Below are positions 33,294 through 40,244 of a DNA stretch of 64,000 nt, one piece after another. The stretch's first letter is position 1. Every line of letters begins with the position of its first letter. Position numbers and translations under genes: made by a program. Source of the stretch: Gemmatimonadetes bacterium 13_1_40CM_69_22 (GTDB lineage Bacteria; Gemmatimonadota; Gemmatimonadetes; Gemmatimonadales; GWC2-71-9); NCBI GenBank assembly GCA_001917665.1, contig MNEL01000045.1, forward strand, positions 79,379-143,378, read 5' to 3'. Below the pieces are notes generated by a model. That model saw nothing but the letters and a program-made list of their open reading frames with translations. It searched no databases and was not told the DNA's origin.

Positions 33294-33842
33294 CTAGAGC
33301 TCGCCCGCCGGCTCCGGCGTCACGTCCTTGAGATACCCCGCCTGCCCCTTGCGGGCCTTCTTCCACTTCGCGACCAGCAGATGACGCTTCACGGCGCTCA
33401 AGTGATCGAGGAACAGAATGCCATCGAGGTGATCGATCTCGTGTTGCGTGGCGCGCGCCTTGAAGCCGGAGAGCTCGACCGAGTACGGCCGGCCGTCGCG
33501 GTCGAGCGCTGCGACGGTGACGGCGAGCGGGCGCTCCACATCGCCGTAGATGTCGGGGATCGAGAGGCAACCCTCTTCGGCCGTCTCGCTGGCGTCGCTC
33601 AGCTTGACGATCCGGGGGTTGACCAGCACGAGCGGCGGCGGGAACTCCTCGCCCACGTCGACGACGGCAACTCGCCGCGCGACGCCCACCTGGTTCGCGG
33701 CGAGCCCCACGCCTTTGGCCGCGCGCATGGTGTCGAAGAGGTCGTCCACCAGCCGCCGGACCTCGTCGTCCACGGCGGCGACCGGCGTCGCCGGCTGCCG
33801 CAGCACCGGCGAGCCCAGCAGGTGGAGCCTCCGGATCGTCAC
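33294..33842 (-). CDS. def: Peptide deformylase
   Basis: Def removes the N-formyl group from nascent proteins with a bound Fe(II) or Zn. All three motifs are present in the 182-residue protein: GVGLAANQVG, EEGCLSIP with the metal Cys, and QHEIDHLDG with two metal His and the catalytic Glu. The C-terminus has a basic extension (VAKWKKARKGQ). Its ATG overlaps the yajC stop (ATGA), and fmt follows directly. Confidence 0.97.
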   Translation of the reverse strand: MTIRRLHLLGSPVLRQPATPVAAVDDEVRRLVDDLFDTMRAAKGVGLAANQVGVARRVAVVDVGEEFPPPLVLVNPRIVKLSDASETAEEGCLSIPDIYGDVERPLAVTVAALDRDGRPYSVELSGFKARATQHEIDHLDGILFLDHLSAVKRHLLVAKWKKARKGQAGYLKDVTPEPAGEL

Positions 33843-34165
33843 TGCGGCTTCGCCTCGATGGATCGGTTGAGGATGTTGGCGATGTTCGAGCGGACGATGA
33901 CGAGGCGGGCCTCGCCGCTCTTCACCGTGACCTCGTCGTCCTTCAGGTGCACGACCTCGCCGAGGATCCCGCCGGACGTGAGCACCTTGTCTCCCTTCTG
34001 CAGGGAGGCGAGCAGCTGGTCGTGGCGCTGCCGCTGCTTCTTCTGCGGGCGGAGAATCATGAAATAGATGATGGCGAAGACCGCCGCCAGCTGGAACACG
34101 AACCAGCCCGCGGCGGGCCCCTGCTGGCCGGAGGGCGTGAAGAGCAGCGCGTAGGATGCGTGCAT
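33839..34165 (-). CDS. yajC: Preprotein translocase subunit YajC
   Basis: YajC is a small inner-membrane accessory of the SecDF complex. The 108-residue protein has one membrane helix (FQLAAVFAIIYFMILRP), the RPQKKQRQRHDQLLASLQKGDKVLTSGG-type stretch typical of the family, and a small cytoplasmic domain. ATG at 34165 was chosen because the earlier frame overlaps tgt; two bases separate it from the tgt stop. In many bacteria tgt-yajC is followed by secD-secF; here def follows instead. Confidence 0.92.
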   Translation of the reverse strand: MHASYALLFTPSGQQGPAAGWFVFQLAAVFAIIYFMILRPQKKQRQRHDQLLASLQKGDKVLTSGGILGEVVHLKDDEVTVKSGEARLVIVRSNIANILNRSIEAKPQ

Positions 34166-34167
34166 GG

Positions 34168-35340
34168 TCAGTCCGATCGGGTGTAGCGGCGGCGCCAATC
34201 AGCGGCCCACCGCGGGAAAGTCCCGGCGCGGATCGCGGCGCCCATCGCGCGGGTGAGCCGGATCAGGAACCGGACGTTGTGCAACGACAGCAGCCGGAGC
34301 CCCAACAGCTCCTCGGCCACGAACAGGTGCCGCAAATAGCCGCGCGAGAACGTGGCGCACGTCTCGCAATCGCACGTCGCGTCGAGCGGCCGCGGGTCTG
34401 CGCGATGCTCGGCGTTGCGGATGTTCACCGGGCCGTCGGGCGTGAACGCCGAACCGTTGCGCCCGTTGCGCGTGGGCGCGACGCAGTCGAACAGGTCGAT
34501 GCCGCGCGCCACCGCCGTGACGAGGTCCGCGGGGAACCCCACGCCCATAAGATAACGCGGCCAGGAGGGAGGCAGCCGGGGCTCGAGGCCTTCGAGCATC
34601 TCGTACATCACTGGCTTCGGCTCGCCCACCGACAGCCCGCCGATGGCGAGGCCGGTCCACTCACCGAGCTCCTGGATCCGCCGCAGACCTTCCTGGCGTA
34701 GCCCGAGGTGGGTACCGCCTTGCAGGATGGGCCAGAGCGTCTGGGGGACCGATGGAACGTTGGAACGTGGGAACGATCGTTCCATCGTTCCATCTTTCCA
34801 TCGTTCCGCCAGCTCCGCGTGCTTCCTGGCGCACCTTGCGAGCCATCCCAGCGTCCGCTCCAGGGCGTCCCGGGCGGTGGTCTCGTCCGCTCCGCCCGGC
34901 ACCACGTGATCGAACGCCATCGCGATGTCCGCGCCCAGCGTCCACTGGATCTCGGTCGCGCGCTCCGGGGTCAGGTGCCGCCGGCCCCCGTCTACGTGGC
35001 TCTGAAACTCGACGCCGTCGTCGTCTACGCGCCGGAACCCTTCGAGCGAAAACACCTGGAAGCCGCCGGAGTCGGTGAGGAGCGGCCGGTCCCACGCCAT
35101 GAAGCGGTGCAAGCCGCCGAGCCGTTCCACCACGCCTTCGCCGGGGCGGACATGGAGGTGGTAGGTATTCGCCAGCACGAGCTGCGACCCGACGGCCTTG
35201 AGGTCGCCGGGCGAGAGTGCGCGGACCGTCCCCTGGGTCCCCACGGGCATGAAGACCGGCGTCTCGACGGGGCCGTGGGGCAGGACGAGGGTGCCGGTGC
35301 GGGCGGCGCCGCAGGTGGCGTCGATCGTGAATTCGAACAC
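34168..35340 (-). CDS. tgt: Queuine tRNA-ribosyltransferase
   Basis: Tgt exchanges the wobble guanine of GUN-anticodon tRNAs for preQ1. The 390-residue TIM barrel has TPVFMPVGTQGTVRAL, the catalytic Asp in LLTDSGGFQVFSL, ILQGG, IGGLSVGEPKPVMYEML, YLMGVGFPADL, the nucleophile Asp in GIDLFDCVAPTRNGRNG, and the zinc site CDCETCATFSRGYLRHLF. Family similarity begins at GTG 35340 (FEFTIDATCG). Just before ILQGG there are about 20 extra residues (RWKDGTMERSFPRSNVPSVP) encoded by an octamer hairpin; the active-site segments are untouched. Confidence 0.95.
   Translation of the reverse strand: MFEFTIDATCGAARTGTLVLPHGPVETPVFMPVGTQGTVRALSPGDLKAVGSQLVLANTYHLHVRPGEGVVERLGGLHRFMAWDRPLLTDSGGFQVFSLEGFRRVDDDGVEFQSHVDGGRRHLTPERATEIQWTLGADIAMAFDHVVPGGADETTARDALERTLGWLARCARKHAELAERWKDGTMERSFPRSNVPSVPQTLWPILQGGTHLGLRQEGLRRIQELGEWTGLAIGGLSVGEPKPVMYEMLEGLEPRLPPSWPRYLMGVGFPADLVTAVARGIDLFDCVAPTRNGRNGSAFTPDGPVNIRNAEHRADPRPLDATCDCETCATFSRGYLRHLFVAEELLGLRLLSLHNVRFLIRLTRAMGAAIRAGTFPRWAADWRRRYTRSD
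34751..34808. repeat. Octamer hairpin inside tgt
   Basis: GGAACGTT, GGAACGTG, GGAACGAT are followed by CGTTCCAT twice, CTTTCCAT and CGTTCC. The centre GGAACGATCGTTCC is a perfect 14-base palindrome, so the two halves are inverted copies. It lies in the reading frame. Confidence 0.88.
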
Positions 35341-35350
35341 GCGACTCCTA

Positions 35351-35429
35351 ATGCGGAATGCGGAATTCGGAATGCGGAATGGACGGGCGAGCTTCGATTC
35401 CGCATTCCACATTCCGCATTCCGCATTCA
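35351..35429. repeat. Inverted heptamer arrays between queA and tgt
   Basis: Left arm: AATGCGG, AATGCGG, AATTCGG, AATGCGG, AAT. Right arm: ATTCCGC, ATTCCAC, ATTCCGC, ATTCCGC, ATT. The 31-base arms pair almost perfectly around a loop of about 16 bases. The right arm includes the queA stop codon (35427-35429). Confidence 0.92.
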
Positions 35430-36476
35430 CATGATCGCCATCGCGTCACCATATGAATAGAACCGGTATCCCTGGGCGATCGCATCCCGGTACGCCCGCA
35501 TGACGTGCTCGTAGCCCCCGAAGGCGCACACCAACATGAGCAGGGTCGAGCGTGGCAGGTGAAAGTTCGTGAGCAGGCGGTCAACGGTGCGAAACGGGTA
35601 CGGAGGATGAATGAAGAGCGAGGTCTCGCCCGTTGCGGCGCGAATCGCGCCCCGCTCGTCGGCGCACGCCTCGAGCGCGCGGACCACCGTGGTCCCGACC
35701 GCCCAGGTTCGGCCTCCCGCCTCCCGCCTCTGATTGATGGTCGCCGCGGCCTCCTCGCTCACCGCGTACGCCTCGGCGTGCAGCGGATGATCCGCGAGGT
35801 TCTCCACCTCGACCGGCTTGAAGGTCCCGGGGCCGATGTGCAGGTCGAGCATCGCCACCGCAGTGCCTCGCGCCCGCACGTGCTCCAGCAGGTGCCGGGT
35901 GAAGTGCAGCCCCGCGGTGGGCGCCGCCACGCTGCCGTCGTGCACCGCGTAAACGGTCTGGTAGCGCTCGCGGTCGTCGGGGCGCGGCGGCCGGCGGATG
36001 TAGGGCGGCAGCGGCATCTCGCCGTACTTGGCGAGCGTCGCGCCGGCGTCGAGCGCGCCCACGAACTTCACCCGCCGCAGCCCGCCGCCCAGCATTGCGA
36101 CGATCTCCACCGCGCTGTCGTCCCCGAAGGCGACCCGCCGCCCGGGCTTGAGCTTTCCACCGGGGTGCCCCATCCCGAGCCAGGTGCCATCGGGCAGCGC
36201 GCGGACTAGGAGGACCTCTGCTGCGCCACCCGGGCCCCGGGCCCCGCGTCCCGGGACCCGGGTACCGCGCAGTCTGGCCGGGATCACGCGTGAACCGTTG
36301 AGGACGAGCACGTCCTCCGGCGCGACGAGGTCGACGAGGTCGCGGAACTGCGCGTGCCGGATCGCGCCGCCCACGCGCTGGAGCACGAGCAGGCGGCTCG
36401 CGGCGCGGTCGGGGAGGGGGTGCTGGGCGATGAGCGAGGGCGGAAGCTCGTAGTCGAAATCTGACGTGCGGTGCAT
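35427..36476 (-). CDS. queA: S-adenosylmethionine:tRNA ribosyltransferase-isomerase
   Basis: QueA builds epoxyqueuosine from preQ1 in tRNA using SAM, the step after Tgt, whose gene follows. The 349-residue protein starts FDYELPPSLIAQHPLPDRAASRLLVL and has LVLNGSRVIPARL, GRRVAFG, YQTVYAVHDGSVAAPTAGLHFT, LHIGPGTFKPVEVE, VGTTVVRALE and TNFHLPRSTLLMLVCAFGG. About ten extra residues (GTRVPGRGARGPGG) after PARLR are encoded by five heptamers. ATG at 36476 is the natural start; the frame before it is repeat sequence. Confidence 0.95.
   Translation of the reverse strand: MHRTSDFDYELPPSLIAQHPLPDRAASRLLVLQRVGGAIRHAQFRDLVDLVAPEDVLVLNGSRVIPARLRGTRVPGRGARGPGGAAEVLLVRALPDGTWLGMGHPGGKLKPGRRVAFGDDSAVEIVAMLGGGLRRVKFVGALDAGATLAKYGEMPLPPYIRRPPRPDDRERYQTVYAVHDGSVAAPTAGLHFTRHLLEHVRARGTAVAMLDLHIGPGTFKPVEVENLADHPLHAEAYAVSEEAAATINQRREAGGRTWAVGTTVVRALEACADERGAIRAATGETSLFIHPPYPFRTVDRLLTNFHLPRSTLLMLVCAFGGYEHVMRAYRDAIAQGYRFYSYGDAMAIM
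35713..35733. repeat. Short heptamer array inside queA (C-terminal half)
   Basis: CCTCCCG twice and CCTCTGA, encoding the NQRREAGGR stretch before VGTTVV. Confidence 0.55.
36231..36265. repeat. Heptamer array inside queA (N-terminal half)
   Basis: CGGGCCC twice, CGCGTCC, CGGGACC, CGGGTAC: five 7-base units, 35 bases, encoding Gly/Arg/Pro-rich extra residues. Confidence 0.75.
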
Positions 36477-36483
36477 GGGATCC

Positions 36484-36582
36484 GAATGCGGAATGCGGAA
36501 TGGGGAATGCGGAATCGATGCACGAGCGTCCGCGCGACGGACGTGCTTCAATTCCGCATTCCGCGTTCCGAATTCCGCATTC
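36484..36582. repeat. Inverted heptamer arrays between ruvB and queA
   Basis: Left arm GAATGCG, GAATGCG, GAATGGG, GAATGCG, GAAT (36484-36515); right arm ATTCCGC, ATTCCGC, GTTCCGA, ATTCCGC, ATTC (36551-36582), separated by 35 bases that hold a small hairpin of their own (CGTCCGCGCGACGGACG). The element sits 8 bases before the queA ATG. Confidence 0.92.
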
Positions 36583-36587
36583 TCAGT

Positions 36588-37628
36588 CTAGCCGTCAAAC
36601 ATGGTCGGTTGTTCGGCGCTCCGTGGCGGAGTGAAGCCAAAATGCTTGTACGCGGCTCCCGTGGCGCAGCGGCCGCGCGGCGTGCGCGCCAGGAAGCCGC
36701 GCTGCATGAGAAACGGCTCGTACACTTCCTCCAGCGTGCCGGGATCCTCGCCCACAGCCGCCGCGATGGTGGTGAGCCCGACGGGCCCGCCCTCGAACTG
36801 CTCGATGATCGTCTTGAGGATGCGGCCGTCCATGTCGTCGAGCCCGAACTCGTCCACATCGAGCCGCTTGAGCGCCTCGCCGGCGACCAGGGCAGTGATC
36901 TTGCCGCCGGCACGGACCTGGGCGTAGTCGCGCACCCGCTTGAGCAGCCGGTTCGCGACGCGCGGCGTGCCGCGGCTGCGCCGGGCGATCTCGGCGATGC
37001 CCGCCGCGTCGGCGGGCACGGCCAGGATCCCCGCCGAGCGGACCAGGATCTGGGCCAGGTCGTCCGGGGGATAGTACGACAATCGCTCGACCAGGCCGAA
37101 GCGCGCGCGCATCGGCGGGGTGAGTAGGCCGAACCGCGTGGTGGCGCCGATCAGCGTGAAGCGCTCGAGCGCCATGGGGATGGTCTGCGCGTGGGGCCCG
37201 TCCGCGATGCGCACGTCGACGTGAAACTCCTCCATCGCGGGATACAGGAACTCCTCGAGCGCGGGCCGGAGGCGGTGGATCTCGTCGATGAACAGGATGT
37301 CCCCCGGCGTGAGGGACGTGAGGAGGCCGACCAGGTCCCCCGGGCGCTCGAGCACCGGCCCCGACGTGGTGCGGACGTTCACGCCGAGCTCGCGCGCCAT
37401 GAGCAGCGCGAGCGTGGTTTTCCCGAGGCCCGGGGGCCCGAAGAACAGCGTGTGGTCGAGGGGCTCCTTGCGCTGCTTCGCCGCGTCGATCGCGATCTGG
37501 AGCGATTCCTTGACCTTGGCCTGGCCGACGAACTCGTCGAGCCGTGAGGGGCGCAACGCCGCGTCGGTGACGCGCTCGTCGGGGAGCGCCTCGGGGGTGG
37601 TGATCTGGGTGCGCGAAGGCGTGGTCAT
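36588..37628 (-). CDS. ruvB: Holliday junction branch migration ATPase RuvB
   Basis: RuvB is the hexameric AAA+ motor that drives branch migration with RuvA. The 346-residue protein has the N-terminal [20 protein letters not shown], Walker [12 protein letters not shown], Walker [11 protein letters not shown], sensor 1 [10 protein letters not shown], the arginine-finger region MRARFG, and the C-terminal winged-helix domain ([21 protein letters not shown]). It is separated from ruvA by a small zinc-ribbon gene, an unusual insertion. Confidence 0.98.
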   Translation of the reverse strand: MTTPSRTQITTPEALPDERVTDAALRPSRLDEFVGQAKVKESLQIAIDAAKQRKEPLDHTLFFGPPGLGKTTLALLMARELGVNVRTTSGPVLERPGDLVGLLTSLTPGDILFIDEIHRLRPALEEFLYPAMEEFHVDVRIADGPHAQTIPMALERFTLIGATTRFGLLTPPMRARFGLVERLSYYPPDDLAQILVRSAGILAVPADAAGIAEIARRSRGTPRVANRLLKRVRDYAQVRAGGKITALVAGEALKRLDVDEFGLDDMDGRILKTIIEQFEGGPVGLTTIAAAVGEDPGTLEEVYEPFLMQRGFLARTPRGRCATGAAYKHFGFTPPRSAEQPTMFDG

Positions 37629-37641
37629 GACGCTGGGGTGC

Positions 37642-37830
37642 TCACGCCACTCTCTTGCTGTTCGCCGGCCGAGCGCGCCAGCGCACCGGGCGCGCGTCTG
37701 CCGCGATCTCGTGACGCACGTGGCAGGTGACGCACTCGTCCACCGCGTGGGTCGCGCCGTCGGGGACGAGTCGCCGGTTGGTCGAGCCGCAGCGTGTGCA
37801 GATCCATTCAGCGGTCGTCGCCATCGTCAC
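37642..37830 (-). CDS. Small zinc-ribbon protein between ruvA and ruvB
   Basis: A 62-residue protein without an assigned family. EWICTRCGS (C11/C14) and [10 protein letters not shown] (C33/C36) form a likely single zinc ribbon, with a basic C-terminal tail ([11 protein letters not shown]). GTG at 37830 overlaps the ruvA stop as GTGA, matching the coupling style of the rest of the block; ATG at 37824 is an alternative. Being translated between two subunits of one DNA-repair machine, it may bind nucleic acid or the complex, but this is inference. Confidence 0.65.
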   Translation of the reverse strand: MTMATTAEWICTRCGSTNRRLVPDGATHAVDECVTCHVRHEIAADARPVRWRARPANSKRVA

Positions 37831-38423
37831 CCATGGGTGAGCAGTTGCAGCGCACGCCGCACCAGCGTCTCGGTGCTGCCGCCGCCGTCCGCCGCGAGCA
37901 CGTCCCGCAGCGCGCGGTCCGCTTCGGCGGTGCCGTACCCCAGCCGCTCGAGCGCCTTGCGAGCCGCGTCCGCGGTGCCGTCGGCGGGCGCCGCCGCCGC
38001 CCCCGCGCTCGCCTCAAACTCGCCCAGCTTGTCGGCCAGTTCAAGCGCGAGGCGCTCCGCGGTCTTCTTGCCGATGCCGCTCACCGACGACAGCAGTGCG
38101 ATGTTGCGCTCTTGCAGCGCCCGCGCGCCCCGCTCCACCCCCAGCGCGGACATCAGCGCGATCGCGAGCTTTGGCCCGATGCCGGTGACGCCGATGAGCC
38201 GCTGGAAAAACCGCCGCTCTGACTCGTCCCGGAAGCCGTACAGCGCCCAGCCGTCTTCGCGCACCACGAGCTCGGTCGCGAGGCTGACGCTCTCGCCCAC
38301 GGGCGGCAGCCGCTCCATCACGCCGAGCGGGACGGCGATCTCGTACCCCACTCCGCCCGCCGTCTGGACCACGACGCGGTCGGCCTGTTTGGCGGCGAGG
38401 CGCCCGCTGACCTGGGCGATCAT
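37827..38423 (-). CDS. ruvA: Holliday junction DNA helicase subunit RuvA
   Basis: RuvA is the tetrameric junction-binding subunit. The 198-residue protein has the N-terminal OB domain (MIAQVSGRLAAKQADRVVVQ), helix-hairpin-helix motifs (LIGVTGIGPKLAIALMSALG and LSSVSGIGKKTAERLALEL) and a flexible Ala/Gly linker before domain III (AARKALERLGYGTAEADRAL), which contacts RuvB. It is preceded by ruvC with a 7-base gap. Confidence 0.97.
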   Translation of the reverse strand: MIAQVSGRLAAKQADRVVVQTAGGVGYEIAVPLGVMERLPPVGESVSLATELVVREDGWALYGFRDESERRFFQRLIGVTGIGPKLAIALMSALGVERGARALQERNIALLSSVSGIGKKTAERLALELADKLGEFEASAGAAAAPADGTADAARKALERLGYGTAEADRALRDVLAADGGGSTETLVRRALQLLTHG

Positions 38424-38430
38424 CCGGGGC

Positions 38431-38907
38431 TCACCCGCGGAGGATGTGCGTGAGCGCGACCGCCACGCCGTCCGCCGCGTCCGCGGGCGCCGGGGCCTGC
38501 TTCAGCTTGAGGAGCCGGGCCACCACCGCGCCGACCTGGGCCTTGGGCGCGCCGCCCGCCCCGACGACCGTCTTCTTCACGGTCGCCGGCGGGTACTGCG
38601 CGATCGCGAGCCCTGCTTCTTCTGCGGCCAGCAGGATCACGCCCCGGGCGTGCCCCAGGACGAGCGTCGTCTGCACGTTCTTGTGGTAGAAGGCGTTCTC
38701 GAGCGCCAGGGCGCTCGGCCGGTGACGCGCGATCAAATCGGCGATCTGGACGTGCAACTGGTGGAGTCGGCGGGGGAGGGAGCTCTGGCGCGCGAAGGTG
38801 ATGACGCCGCATTCGATCAACCGGCCCATGCCCGGCGCCCCGTTCCCGGTTTCGATCACGCCGTAGCCGGTGGCCCGCGTCCCCGGGTCGACGCCCAGGA
38901 CTCTCAC
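38431..38907 (-). CDS. ruvC: Crossover junction endodeoxyribonuclease RuvC
   Basis: RuvC resolves Holliday junctions. The 158-residue RNase H-fold nuclease has Asp7 in VLGVDPGTRATGYGVIE, the second acidic residue in ALALENAFYHKNVQTTLVLGHARGV-type context, and the last pair in DAADGVAVALTH. Four acidic residues of the active site are therefore in place. The family order yebC-ruvC-ruvA-ruvB is conserved here with 1 base between yebC and ruvC. Confidence 0.97.
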   Translation of the reverse strand: MRVLGVDPGTRATGYGVIETGNGAPGMGRLIECGVITFARQSSLPRRLHQLHVQIADLIARHRPSALALENAFYHKNVQTTLVLGHARGVILLAAEEAGLAIAQYPPATVKKTVVGAGGAPKAQVGAVVARLLKLKQAPAPADAADGVAVALTHILRG

Positions 38908-38908
38908 C

Positions 38909-39658
38909 TCACGCCGTTGCCGCCGCCATCGCCTCGGCGTCGATGTCGAAGTTCGAGGACACCTTCGCGACGTCGTCCAGCGCTTCCAGCTCCTCGATCA
39001 GCTCGAGCAGCTTCTTCGCGTCCTTGCCGTCGACCTTCACCGTGCTCTTGGGGACCATGCCGATCTCGGCCGACTGCACGGGGATCTTCCGCTGCTTCAA
39101 TTGCTCGGTGATCTCGTGCAGCTGGTGCACCGGGCCGGTGAGGAGGAACACGTCGCCGTCGCGCACCAGATCCTCCGCGCCGGCATCGAGCGCGGCTTCC
39201 ATCGCGGTGTCCTCGTCCACCTTGGTGGCATCCAGGGTGACATGCGCCTTGCGGTCGAACATCCACGCCACCGACTTCGCGGCCCCGAGATTGCCGCCGT
39301 AGCGCTGGAAGAGGTGGCGGATCTCCGCCACCGTCCGGTTCGCGTTGTCGGTGGTGGCCTCGATGAAAATCGCCGCCCCGCCCGGCCCGTAGCCCTCGTA
39401 GGACACCTCTTCGTACTGGACGCCTTCCAGCTCGCCCGTGCCCTTCTTGACGGCGCGCTCGATGTTGTCGAGCGGCATGTTTTCCGCTTTCGCCGCGTCG
39501 ATCGCGGTCCGGAGCCGGGCGTTGCCCGCTGGATCCCCGCCGCCCTGCTTCGCCGCGATGGTGATTTCCCGGATCAGCTTGGTGAACAGGGCCCCGCGCC
39601 GCGCGTCGGTGACGGCCTTCTTGCGCTTGATCTGCTTCCATTTGCTGTGGCCGGCCAT
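38909..39658 (-). CDS. yebC: YebC/PmpR-family regulatory protein
   Basis: A 249-residue cytoplasmic YebC-family protein. It starts MAGHSKWKQIKRKKAVTDA and has the central YEGYGPGGAAIFIEATTDNANRT and GNLGAAKSVAWMF segments. YebC-type proteins act as transcription regulators in some bacteria and, for one branch, help ribosomes through proline stretches; which applies here cannot be told. It is the first gene of the 21-gene minus-strand block. A TATAAG element (39749-39754, minus) would give a leader of about 85 bases containing the inverted repeat at 39676-39738. Confidence 0.93.
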   Translation of the reverse strand: MAGHSKWKQIKRKKAVTDARRGALFTKLIREITIAAKQGGGDPAGNARLRTAIDAAKAENMPLDNIERAVKKGTGELEGVQYEEVSYEGYGPGGAAIFIEATTDNANRTVAEIRHLFQRYGGNLGAAKSVAWMFDRKAHVTLDATKVDEDTAMEAALDAGAEDLVRDGDVFLLTGPVHQLHEITEQLKQRKIPVQSAEIGMVPKSTVKVDGKDAKKLLELIEELEALDDVAKVSSNFDIDAEAMAAATA

Positions 39659-39675
39659 GGGAGCACCCGGTGCCG

Positions 39676-39738
39676 GTTACCCGTTCCACGTTCCCCGACG
39701 GGGCGCCCGGATGCAGCGTGTGACGTGGAGCGGGTAAC
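39676..39738. repeat. Inverted heptamer repeat in the yebC leader
   Basis: GTTACCC, GTTCCAC, GTTCCCC on the left pair with GTGTGAC, GTGGAGC, GGGTAAC on the right. The outer 16 bases, GTTACCCGTTCCACGT and ACGTGGAGCGGGTAAC, are inverted copies with one mismatch. Confidence 0.85.
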
Positions 39739-39756
39739 GCCGCTCAAACTTATAGC

Positions 39757-39786
39757 TTGACCACACCGCTCCGCCACAGGTAGGAT
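39757..39786 (+). promoter_or_regulatory. Promoter TTGACC-18-TAGGAT, leaderless
   Basis: TTGACC (39757-39762) and TAGGAT (39781-39786) are 18 bases apart; the ATG at 39795 comes 8 bases after the -10, so the mRNA should be leaderless. Confidence 0.6.
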
Positions 39787-39794
39787 ACCGCGCC

Positions 39795-40244
39795 ATGCAC
39801 CGTCCCTGGTCGCTCCTGGTTGGGCTGATCCTCCTCGCGTCGTGCGAGCGTCCCGGTGAGGGGACGGCGGACCGCGCGCTTGCCGCCGAGGCGCTGAAGG
39901 ACGTCCTCGCCTTCCCCTCATCCGCGGTCGTGAGCGTGTCGGCCGGCGCGGACGCGGCGCAAGCGGCGTTCACCACGCCCGCGCCCCTCGAGACTGTGGC
40001 CGAGTGGTACCGCGTCAACCTCAAGCTGAACGACTGGGTGGTGCAGGGCGATCAGGCGATGCCCGACGGTTCGCTCGCGATCTACGCGGAGCGCCGGGGA
40101 AAACCGCTGTGGATCACATTACGGCGGAACAGCGGCGGTCCGGGGACCACGTACACGCTCGTGGGCACGCTCCCCGGCGCCGACAGCACCGGGGCTCAGC
40201 GATCCGGGTCGAGCATGTCCTCGAACCGCATCCAGCGACGGTAG
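39795..40244 (+). CDS. Small lipoprotein of unknown function
   Basis: A 149-residue exported protein that I do not recognise. The N-terminus is a lipoprotein signal (SLLVGLILLASCERPG, Cys near residue 17). The mature part has a compact fold with TPAPLETVAEWYRVNLKLNDW and a short beta-rich end; the segment resembles domains in which a helix precedes a sheet, but no name can be given. Its last 49 bases overlap the 3' end of the converging DnaB-like gene. It has its own promoter with a leaderless start. Confidence 0.65.
   Translation: MHRPWSLLVGLILLASCERPGEGTADRALAAEALKDVLAFPSSAVVSVSAGADAAQAAFTTPAPLETVAEWYRVNLKLNDWVVQGDQAMPDGSLAIYAERRGKPLWITLRRNSGGPGTTYTLVGTLPGADSTGAQRSGSSMSSNRIQRR

Noticed and set aside
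34180..35430. N-terminal extension of Tgt starting in the heptamer array at 35430
   Set aside because: The extra residues come from the repeat, family similarity begins at the GTG at 35340, and queA ends inside the same repeat.
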